NCBI GenBank assembly: GCA_013695775.1
Contig: JACCZV010000260.1
Location: 1-6,826 of the forward strand
Length of the DNA: 6,826 nt
Origin: Chitinophagales bacterium
GTDB taxonomy: Bacteria; Bacteroidota; Bacteroidia; Chitinophagales; UBA10324
Direction: 5' to 3'
Both the position numbers and the translations under genes were made by a program. Positions 1 through 5,709 of this stretch are shown here, piece after piece (within the stretch, counting starts at the first letter, position 1; each line of letters opens with the position of its first letter). The notes under the pieces are model-generated. The model saw nothing but the letters and a program-made list of their open reading frames with translations, was not told the DNA's origin and did not search any database.

Positions 1-220
1 GTGATAGATAATCTCGCGAAATGGGGCATTTCTGTATTTCTATTTTATTTTGAAAAAGCTGTTAAATAAGCTTTAAACCTCCGTTACTAATTCGTCTTCA
101 TCGCTTATGAAAAATAATTTCAGTAAAGCCTTTTGACATTATTTTGATTCTTTTAAAAAATAATATTTTATGTACTAAAATTTATGGCACAGTAAGCAAA
201 GCAGTGGTTAAAATGTCTCT

Positions 221-244
221 AATTCAATCTTTAAATATTGAATT
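221..244. repeat. Perfect 8-bp inverted repeat (hairpin)
   Basis: AATTCAAT at 221-228 and ATTGAATT at 237-244 are perfect inverse complements separated by 8 bases. On the minus strand the hairpin lies a few bases downstream of the start point expected from the promoter at 256-299, so the transcript would begin with this stem-loop. It could stabilise the RNA 5' end or be an operator. All but two of the 16 arm bases are A or T, so a chance origin is possible. Confidence 0.4.
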
Positions 245-255
245 GCTGAATGTAA

Positions 256-299
256 CAAAGATATATATACTGTTTGGCCTTGTCAATAGCCAAATCTGG
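256..299 (-). promoter_or_regulatory. Bacteroidota-type promoter with upstream shared block (site A)
   Basis: Read on the minus strand, the sequence has TTG (284-286), a 20-base spacer, then TATCTTTG (256-263), a full match to the Bacteroidota -7 consensus TAnnTTTG. Over and upstream of the -33 element is the block CCAGATTTGGCTATTGAC, which recurs with two changes at 703-720. Transcription should start near 248-250 and run toward the left edge. The consensus is established knowledge for the primary sigma factor of this phylum. The idea that the upstream block binds a regulator is inference from its recurrence. Confidence 0.5.
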
Positions 300-497
300 G
301 TATGGCTAAAAGATTTCGACGGGTCATTAAATAGTGATCTGAGGTTTATTATTTTAATGCTTCGGCGATTTAACGAAATTGGTACCTATTTTTGTAAGGG
401 GAATTTAATCTCTATTTATCTTCTGATAGCATCCCAAATACTGCTTCCCTATTAAAGCTAAAGAATCACGCTGGAACTACTAACTCAATTCCTTTGG

Positions 498-653
498 TCA
501 AAAGAAATTTCCTGCCATCCAATAAATGCCCACGAAGAATCCAGAGGCAAGTGACCAGGCGCCAACTTCAGTAATTCCATGCAGAAGAACTTCCTTTGTA
601 TACTTATTTCTCTGAAGCATGTAGTCTTTTAAAAAGTGCAGTTTGTTTTTCAT
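498..653 (-). CDS. Small single-span membrane protein, 51 residues, function unknown
   Basis: The frame starts at ATG (651-653) and ends at TGA (498-500). Residues 1-28 are basic and polar, with lysine or arginine at 2, 4, 9, 15, 17 and 20. Residues about 31-50 form one hydrophobic, aromatic-rich stretch containing GAWSLASGFFVGIYWMAGNF, long enough for one membrane helix. The positive-inside pattern suggests a cytoplasmic N-terminus and a C-terminus at or across the membrane. I do not recognise a family. The case for a real gene rests on the clean positive-N-terminus/hydrophobic layout and on a promoter-like sequence 23 bases upstream of the start that matches another in the window. The response regulator gene lies upstream on the same strand, so the protein may be a target of that system; this is inference. 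A chance frame cannot be excluded at this length. Confidence 0.55.
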   Translation of the reverse strand: MKNKLHFLKDYMLQRNKYTKEVLLHGITEVGAWSLASGFFVGIYWMAGNFF

Positions 654-676
654 GGCGGCTATATTTAATTATGATG

Positions 677-720
677 TAAAGATGAGGTGTCAAATTGTTG
701 TTGTCAATCGCCAATTCTGG
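677..720 (-). promoter_or_regulatory. Promoter with shared upstream block (site B), ahead of the small membrane protein
   Basis: On the minus strand the block CCAGAATTGGCGATTGAC (703-720) contains a -33-like TTG (705-707). It is followed after 20 bases by CATCTTTA (677-684), at the same spacing as TATCTTTG at site A. The -7 box is imperfect (CATCTTTA against TAnnTTTG), as expected for a promoter needing an activator. The predicted start lies about 16 bases before the ATG at 653. The block is also flanked by an inverted repeat, TGTCA (702-706) and TGACA (721-725). A sigma70-like TTGACA at 687-692 with TAATTA 16 bases later is an alternative reading, less likely in this phylum. Confidence 0.45.
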
Positions 721-755
721 TGACAGCATATAAAAACTGTTTATAAGCAATGAAG

Positions 756-774
756 TCTTCTTAGAATAAGAAGA
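756..774. repeat. Perfect 8-bp hairpin with 3-base loop
   Basis: TCTTCTTA (756-763) and TAAGAAGA (767-774) pair perfectly around the loop GAA. It lies between the regulator gene and the promoter of the small membrane protein, so it could be a weak end signal for either strand. It is AT-rich, and I see no strong T-tract after it on either strand, so I do not call it a terminator. Confidence 0.35.
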
Positions 775-995
775 AACGTAATAACAGTTATTTATCAGCT
801 TAATACCATCTAGTTAATAGCAAATAACAATAGAATCATTATAAATCGCAATACCAGGTACACCATCTATAATAGAGCTATTACTATTGGTATAAAATGC
901 AGAACCCTTGCAACCTTTAATTTATTGATGCCTGGCCACAATCAATTCCATCAGGGGTAGCCATGGCTGCATTCGGTAACGGCTATAAGGTTAAT

Positions 996-1634
996 TCACA
1001 GCCGGTGTCTCAATGCTTTTGATACGGCTTCGCTAACGGAGTTGACGTGAAGCTTTTTATAGATATGTTTTATGTGGGTATGAACAGTGTCGTAGCTGAT
1101 CTTCATCTTATCAGCAACCATCTTATAAGAACAGCCATTAACCAAATTTTTCAGCACTTCTTTTTCGCGATCAGATAAATTAAAAGCATCCGCTTCAGCC
1201 GGAGCATTTTTTTGCTGCAGCAGATGCAGAACTTTGCGGGCAATAGATGGAGTCATAGGTGCCTCGCCATTATGCGCTTTCTTCACCGCCATAATAAGGT
1301 GAGTAAGGGATTTGCTTTTTACTATATACCCAGAGGCTCCGGCGCAGATGGCGTGAAAAACCTTGTCATCATCATCAAATACAGTGAGCATCATAATCAC
1401 CTGGTCGGGAAATTTCTTTTTAATAGCGTAAGTCGCATCAATACCGCTGATGTCCGGCAATCCAATATCCATCAGCACCACATCAGGCGAATTAATTTCC
1501 ACCAGTTCTACTGCTTTAGATGCATTTTCATAAGCGCCCAGCCATTCAAATTCGACATGAGAGGTGAAAAGCAATTTTAGGGAATCGCGGATTCGTTTGT
1601 TATCGTCGAAGACAATTATCTTTATTGAATGCAT
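996..1634 (-). CDS. Response regulator, REC plus LuxR/NarL-type HTH
   Basis: This 212-residue cytoplasmic protein has the standard length and layout of the NarL/FixJ family. The receiver domain (about 1-120) has the acidic pair D10/D11, the phosphate-accepting D56 in VVLMDIGLPD, T84 in MLTVFDD and K106 in YIVKSKS. A short linker leads to the DNA-binding domain (about 150-212), which opens with LSDREKEVLKNLVNG and holds the recognition helix region YDTVHTHIKHIYKKL. Phosphorylation of D56 should promote dimerisation and DNA binding. The start at 1634 leads straight into the first receiver strand, so it is secure. The gene lies 60 bases after the kinase gene on the same strand, so the kinase is the likely partner. 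The gap contains a copy of the shared block at 1663-1680, which would fit self-regulation. Targets are not known. Confidence 0.95.
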   Translation of the reverse strand: MHSIKIIVFDDNKRIRDSLKLLFTSHVEFEWLGAYENASKAVELVEINSPDVVLMDIGLPDISGIDATYAIKKKFPDQVIMMLTVFDDDDKVFHAICAGASGYIVKSKSLTHLIMAVKKAHNGEAPMTPSIARKVLHLLQQKNAPAEADAFNLSDREKEVLKNLVNGCSYKMVADKMKISYDTVHTHIKHIYKKLHVNSVSEAVSKALRHRL

Positions 1635-1662
1635 TGTGGTGAAATTGAATTGATTTTAACGG

Positions 1663-1680
1663 CATTAATCGCTAATTCTG
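1663..1680 (-). promoter_or_regulatory. Third copy of the shared block (site C), upstream of the response regulator
   Basis: On the minus strand the sequence reads CAGAATTAGCGATT (1667-1680), matching site B at 13 of 14 positions. The copy ends 32 bases before the regulator ATG, in the 60-base gap after the kinase gene. The following -33 and -7 elements are poor: TTA replaces TTG, and no TAnnTTTG occurs at 20 bases. It may be a binding site serving an internal promoter rather than a complete promoter. Its placement ahead of the regulator gene suggests autoregulation, which is inference. Confidence 0.4.
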
Positions 1681-1694
1681 TTTACCACCCCCTC

Positions 1695-2723
1695 TTATCG
1701 AGCCTTCATGGTTACTTTTACAGGCGCGAGAAGACGAATCTGAGTTCCTTTTCCATTCTTCGAACCAATAAAGATCTCGGCTCCAATTTCAGCAGCGCGT
1801 AGTTTCATGTTGTTGATTCCATTGCCATTGTAGATGATTGCCTGATTTACATCGAACCCTTTGCCATTGTCGTGCAGTTCAACAATAACCCTATGATCGG
1901 CTTGACCGATTAAGGCATTTATCTTTGAACAGCATGCATATTTCACTGCGTTATAGATGGCTTCTTTAAAAATGAGAAAAATATTTTTGCGCTGTTCAAT
2001 CGAAAGACGCAGAGTTTCTGAAATATTTTGTATTTCAAAAGAGAACTCTATATTACGTGTTGCAAGTAAGTCAGCCGCGTAATTCCTCATCCTGGAAAGA
2101 AGTTTTTCAAAACTATCATTAAAAGGATTAATTGCCCACACAATATCACTCATATCATCAACCAGTTCGTGTGATGATTCCTCAATTTTTTGTAATAGCA
2201 TCTTAAGATGAGCTTGCTTTTCTTCAGCAAGCTGCTGCGCCATTTCACTGTAGTAGGAAATGCTCCCGAGGGTAGAACCAATGTTATCGTGCAAATCGCG
2301 TGCAATGCGGGTACGTTCCTGTTCGCGGGCCAACTGACGCTTTAACAATTGTGCGGTGTCAAATAATGGATATTGCTTTACAATCTTTCCGTTCTTAAAA
2401 TAGTCAACCGTAATTCCTTTAATATTCATAGATTTTTCTGTTAAGGGTATGCCGGGCACACCTGCAAGATGAATCGCCGTCCACATAATCATCGATACTA
2501 CCCTGTTACCTTCGGCAATTTGATCCTCAACAACTATCTTGTTGTGCTTAAAGGTTTCAGCATAATTTTGATATTGAACCATGTATTGGGATTTATTCAA
2601 TTTTTGTCCAAAAAAGTCTGCTGTAAAATCTTCAGCCAGATGGGTATCATTATCCTTCATACGCACAGTGCCAAACGCCTCATGCCACTCTTTGGCTATT
2701 CGCTTATTTCTTTTCTGGTCCAT
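1695..2723 (-). CDS. Cytoplasmic sensor histidine kinase with N-terminal SnoaL-like domain
   Basis: I favour the ATG at 2723, giving 342 residues. An in-frame ATG at 2765 would add 14, but it would sit almost at the transcription start expected from the promoter at 2773-2816. Residues about 5-125 resemble SnoaL-like/ester-cyclase NTF2-fold domains: WHEAF near the start, AEGNRVVSMIMWTAIH in the middle, VDYFKNGKIVKQYPLFD at the end. D122 sits where SnoaL has its catalytic Asp. The HisKA_3 dimerisation region follows directly, with the phosphorylated H145 in ARDLHDNIGSTL. The ATPase domain has the N box EAIYNAVKYA (N258), the G1 box DNGKGFD (285-291) and the G2 box GNGINNM (300-306). No membrane helix or signal peptide is present, so the protein should sense an internal cue, perhaps a small lipophilic ligand in the SnoaL pocket. 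The partner is the response regulator gene just downstream. Confidence 0.92.
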   Translation of the reverse strand: MDQKRNKRIAKEWHEAFGTVRMKDNDTHLAEDFTADFFGQKLNKSQYMVQYQNYAETFKHNKIVVEDQIAEGNRVVSMIMWTAIHLAGVPGIPLTEKSMNIKGITVDYFKNGKIVKQYPLFDTAQLLKRQLAREQERTRIARDLHDNIGSTLGSISYYSEMAQQLAEEKQAHLKMLLQKIEESSHELVDDMSDIVWAINPFNDSFEKLLSRMRNYAADLLATRNIEFSFEIQNISETLRLSIEQRKNIFLIFKEAIYNAVKYACCSKINALIGQADHRVIVELHDNGKGFDVNQAIIYNGNGINNMKLRAAEIGAEIFIGSKNGKGTQIRLLAPVKVTMKAR

Positions 2724-2772
2724 AATTAATTGATTGATATGTATGATGACACTTGGCGTGGGCAACAGTATG

Positions 2773-2816
2773 CAAACTATCTCCGCATGTTTGAATTAGG
2801 CAAAAGAATAACCTGG
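2773..2816 (-). promoter_or_regulatory. Probable promoter of the kinase-regulator operon
   Basis: On the minus strand TTG (2801-2803) is followed after 20 bases by ATAGTTTG (2773-2780), which keeps the TTTG half of the Bacteroidota -7 box at the usual spacing. CCAG (2813-2816) lies at the same offset from TTG as in sites A and B, but the rest of the shared block is not kept (about 9 of 16 positions). The predicted start is near 2766, giving a leader of about 40 bases before the ATG at 2723. Confidence 0.35.
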
Positions 2817-2935
2817 CGCGCATGAAGTGCCAATATAATAGAATTAACCTTGTATATTCATATTTGACACTACCTTCGGCACAATCATGAATGCCCGGTT
2901 TTGTAATATTTATAATCATATATTTAACCAACTAC

Positions 2936-2945
2936 GCAACGTTGC
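2936..2945. repeat. 10-bp palindrome GCAACGTTGC upstream of the nuclease gene
   Basis: GCAACGTTGC is a perfect palindrome lying 64 bases before the start at 3010, in the 286-base divergent region between the kinase and the helicase-nuclease pair. It could be an operator, but it does not extend beyond ten bases and no second copy was seen. I could not find a clear TTG/TAnnTTTG promoter for the plus-strand genes in this region. Confidence 0.25.
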
Positions 2946-3009
2946 AGCATGAGATCAATTGTATTTTAAGCAGGTGTAAATCAGAAATAACATTTAATTA
3001 TTCATATGT

Positions 3010-5709
3010 ATGAAAATATTCTTCTCAACACTCTTTGATAGGGAAACCTATCCTCACAATATTTTCAAACAGAATGGGGTAGCTGCGGGAAGCATGCATT
3101 TAGGGGTGCATGGGTTGATGAATTTTATCGGGCTGCATCTCGGCATTCCAAAACCCTTATCCAATTCCATAAAAAGAATATTTGATTACAGGAAAAATCT
3201 ACATGCAAACTCAAAAGAGTCATTCTATCATCAATCCCTTGAAGCCAATGATCTGGATGTAGCAACGACACTGCTTGCATGGCGTGATGAATTAAAGCTT
3301 GCTGGATGGGATTTTAAACTGAATAGATCAGCTTCATCACGTCTGCGGGATATTGCAGCTTTAGAAAAAGATGGAATCGCTGTGGGATTCCCGGAAGCCT
3401 ATCTGGAAATAATAAAGTTGCTCCAACAAAAAATCGATATACCTCTAAAGCACATTGTTGTTCATGAACCACTTCACTTGTTGCCTCCATTCATAAGAAA
3501 ATTGTTTAGCCTACTTGAAAATTCAGGAGTAACAATTGAAGAACGAAAAAGCGATACAATAGAAGGAGCCTCCTCAGACCTTCACAACCTGCGGAATGTA
3601 ATAACCGGAAAAGAGCCTAAGCGGAAATACGATTTGCAAAATGATGGGTCCATACAAATATTAAATTTTGGTGATATGCTCTCTGCCGCCAAAGGCGTTG
3701 CGGCCTTGATGGCAGACGATTCTTCATTCAAACCTATTATCATCAATGAGTCTAAAGACCCTTCTCTTTCTCTTGAATTACATGAAAAGGGCATGCCCTC
3801 AACTGGTCAGGCTCTGCATGCAGCTTCGCACCCCGATCTTCAATTGCTGGCAATAATGCCTGTGTGGTTATGGAAGCCGTATAACCCTCAGCAGGTGCTG
3901 GATTTTTTACTCTGCCCTTTAAACATTTTGCCGGTCGGTCTCTGCTTTAAATTGTCAAAAATGTTTTCTGAAAAACCTGGTATTGGCTTAGATGACTGGA
4001 GAGAAAAATTTGAAACCTACATTTCTAAAAATGAAAACAAAAAAGAAGTAATAAAACATACCCAGAGATTCAATTATCTTTTGAATGCTGCAACAGAAGC
4101 ATCTGAAAAAATTTCAACCTCTAAGATCCGTGATTACTACAGTTATTTCTATAACATCTTCAATAGCCGGTGCAATGCAACATCCGATGAGCATTTAATT
4201 GAGCGTATGAAAAGATTGTGTGGCGCTTTCAGGGAACTGATTGATATTCTTGGAATGGTACAGGAATCGCTGAACAGGCTGGAGTTGCAGCAGTTGCTTA
4301 ATCTTGTTCTTCGACCCATTTCTATTGTTCCGTTTGAAAGGGAAGCACACAGCGTGCATGAGATATCTAATCCCGGACTGTTGTGCGGGCAATGTAATGA
4401 TCTGCTTTGGTTCGGCTTCACCTCACGAGGAGGTGTTCATGCCCTTTGGGATGTATGGACGCAGGATGAGCTCGAATGGCTGGCTAAAAAAAATATTCAA
4501 TTAGAAACCCCGCAACAAAAGGCACAAAGGCATTTTTGGTTCATAACACAATGGCTTCGCTTTGTAAATAATAGGCTTATATTGATAGTACCTTCTGTGG
4601 TAGATGGGGAAGCTTCGCAGCCGCACCCATTCCAATCCGTTCTCGATGCTTGCTTCAGCAACCTGCATGATGTCACCATTCATGTGGAACAGCCTTCCCA
4701 AATGCAATTGCGTGGTAACAACAGGATAGAGACAAAAAAAGTCAACATAAACCCTATCCCTGCCTGGCCTCTATACTGGCAACTGAAGAATGGCGATTTG
4801 CTAAACAATCGCGAGAGCGCAGAATCCTTCAACTCATTGAGTAAACTCATTCATTATCCATATCAATGGGTGTTGAAGTATAAGGCTATGCTTACCCGGG
4901 GCAACGCTTTTTATATGCCGCCGCTGTACCTGTTTTATGGAAATCTTTCTCATGCCATCTTCCAGAAATTATTAACAATGGCGGATATTCTTATCGTAAA
5001 AGATGATGAGCTTAAAAAGAGATATGAATTACTTGTTGGCGAGATGACCATTACCCAGGGCTTGTTGTTGCATATTCCCGGTCAGGAAGGAACACTAAAA
5101 TTTTTCAAAGAGTATTTGTTCGGAAGGTTTATAACCTTGCTTAAGATCATTAAAGAAAACCATTGGACTGTGGAAGGTTGCGAGCTAGAAATGCAGGGCA
5201 AGATAGGTGACGAATTAGTATTGGGAAGATGTGACCTTTTGTTGCAGCGCAAAAGAAAAGCTACTATAGAAAAAGCAATTGTTGATCTGAAGTACGCGAA
5301 CACTAACAAATACCGTGATCTGATGTTGGGCAGTGAAGACCTGCAACTGGCAATCTATTCAAGACTTTTTCATCCTGAAGGAAAACACTGTGCAACCTCC
5401 TATTTTATTATCAGGGAGGGGAGAATGCTTACCACCTGCAGCGACTTTTTTAAGGGTGCAATAGCAATAAACACAGAACAAAAATTTTCAGAGACATACT
5501 CCCATCTGCTTCATCGAATGAGTAACACAATAAGTTTCAGACGATCCGAACTGACAAAGGGAAAAATTGAAGTTGGAGATAATGCATGCATTGAAGATCT
5601 TGATATATTTAGAAACGATAGTGAGGAGTATCTGCTACCGGAAATAAAAGGCGGAAATAAAGTATATTCAGAATACAATGAGTACATGACATTTATAGAC
5701 TCTGAATGA
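3010..5709 (+). CDS. AddB/RecC-like subunit with C-terminal PD-(D/E)XK nuclease
   Basis: This 899-residue protein is the probable nuclease partner of the helicase that follows with an ATGA overlap. Residues 1 to about 600 look like the inactive helicase fold of AddB/RecC. They carry no Walker A motif, and the stretch near 455-535 (CNDLLWFGF, then ALWDVWTQDELEWL and RLILIVPSVVDGE) resembles the late helicase motifs of AddB. The nuclease occupies about 605-850. It has an entry helix SLSKLIHYPYQWVLKY, GNLSH with H648, GRCD with D742, VDLKY with D759 and K761, and QLAIY with Q779 and Y783, the full RecB-family active site. The four iron-sulphur cysteines of Bacillus AddB are missing: the entry helix has Tyr-Pro where Cys-Pro is usual, and no C-terminal Cys cluster is present. 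The protein is shorter than Bacillus AddB (about 1,160 residues). The ATG at 3006 is out of frame, so 3010 is the start. Subunit identity is strong; the exact family is less so. Confidence 0.88.
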   Translation: MKIFFSTLFDRETYPHNIFKQNGVAAGSMHLGVHGLMNFIGLHLGIPKPLSNSIKRIFDYRKNLHANSKESFYHQSLEANDLDVATTLLAWRDELKLAGWDFKLNRSASSRLRDIAALEKDGIAVGFPEAYLEIIKLLQQKIDIPLKHIVVHEPLHLLPPFIRKLFSLLENSGVTIEERKSDTIEGASSDLHNLRNVITGKEPKRKYDLQNDGSIQILNFGDMLSAAKGVAALMADDSSFKPIIINESKDPSLSLELHEKGMPSTGQALHAASHPDLQLLAIMPVWLWKPYNPQQVLDFLLCPLNILPVGLCFKLSKMFSEKPGIGLDDWREKFETYISKNENKKEVIKHTQRFNYLLNAATEASEKISTSKIRDYYSYFYNIFNSRCNATSDEHLIERMKRLCGAFRELIDILGMVQESLNRLELQQLLNLVLRPISIVPFEREAHSVHEISNPGLLCGQCNDLLWFGFTSRGGVHALWDVWTQDELEWLAKKNIQLETPQQKAQRHFWFITQWLRFVNNRLILIVPSVVDGEASQPHPFQSVLDACFSNLHDVTIHVEQPSQMQLRGNNRIETKKVNINPIPAWPLYWQLKNGDLLNNRESAESFNSLSKLIHYPYQWVLKYKAMLTRGNAFYMPPLYLFYGNLSHAIFQKLLTMADILIVKDDELKKRYELLVGEMTITQGLLLHIPGQEGTLKFFKEYLFGRFITLLKIIKENHWTVEGCELEMQGKIGDELVLGRCDLLLQRKRKATIEKAIVDLKYANTNKYRDLMLGSEDLQLAIYSRLFHPEGKHCATSYFIIREGRMLTTCSDFFKGAIAINTEQKFSETYSHLLHRMSNTISFRRSELTKGKIEVGDNACIEDLDIFRNDSEEYLLPEIKGGNKVYSEYNEYMTFIDSE

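Larger units (their letters stand above)
1..497. other. Region without a recognisable gene
   Basis: I find no convincing coding sequence here. An open frame at 144-455 (+) would give 103 residues of low-complexity, Ile/Leu/Asn-rich protein. It has no domain-like pattern and reads through the promoter-like sequence at 256-299, so I treat it as chance. On the minus strand only very short frames follow that promoter: 13 residues starting at 139, and an ATG at 29 that runs off the left edge after nine codons. The second could be the first codons of a real gene outside the window, but there is too little to judge. The region also holds a hairpin at 221-244 and a weak AAAGCT/AGCTTT inverted repeat at 55-74. 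Confidence 0.6.
654..995. other. Intergenic region between response regulator and small membrane protein
   Basis: This stretch holds the promoter-like site at 677-720, a hairpin at 756-774 and a 10-bp palindrome AGCCATGGCT at 959-968. None has a following T-tract that would make a convincing terminator for the regulator gene. On the minus strand two short open stretches (917-964 and 814-921) lie in different frames and might be the remains of a small gene, but each is within chance length for this base composition. I see no RNA gene. Confidence 0.5.

Noticed and set aside
144..455. 103-residue open frame on the plus strand
   Set aside because: Low-complexity Ile/Leu/Asn-rich sequence with no domain pattern in AT-rich non-coding DNA, and it crosses the best promoter candidate on the other strand.
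814..860. Two weaker resemblances to the shared block, AATAGCAAAT (816-825) and AATCGCAAT (844-852)
   Set aside because: They match only the short AATMGC core, lack the CTGG at the fixed 12-base offset, and have no promoter elements at the right distance. Similar hexamers occur by chance inside the coding genes.
959..968. Palindrome AGCCATGGCT as a terminator of the regulator gene
   Set aside because: No loop and no T-tract follows on the minus strand, so it does not have the form of an intrinsic terminator.
1212..1580. 122-residue plus-strand open frame inside the regulator gene
   Set aside because: It is antisense to a well-supported receiver/HTH gene and shows no recognisable domain.
2704..2931. 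75-residue open frame on the minus strand upstream of the kinase
   Set aside because: It overlaps the kinase start in another frame, covers the probable kinase promoter, and its composition is not protein-like.
2971..2990. Faint inverted resemblance to the region of site C upstream of the nuclease gene
   Set aside because: The alignment needs gaps and lacks the conserved GGC core, so it would not be told apart from chance.
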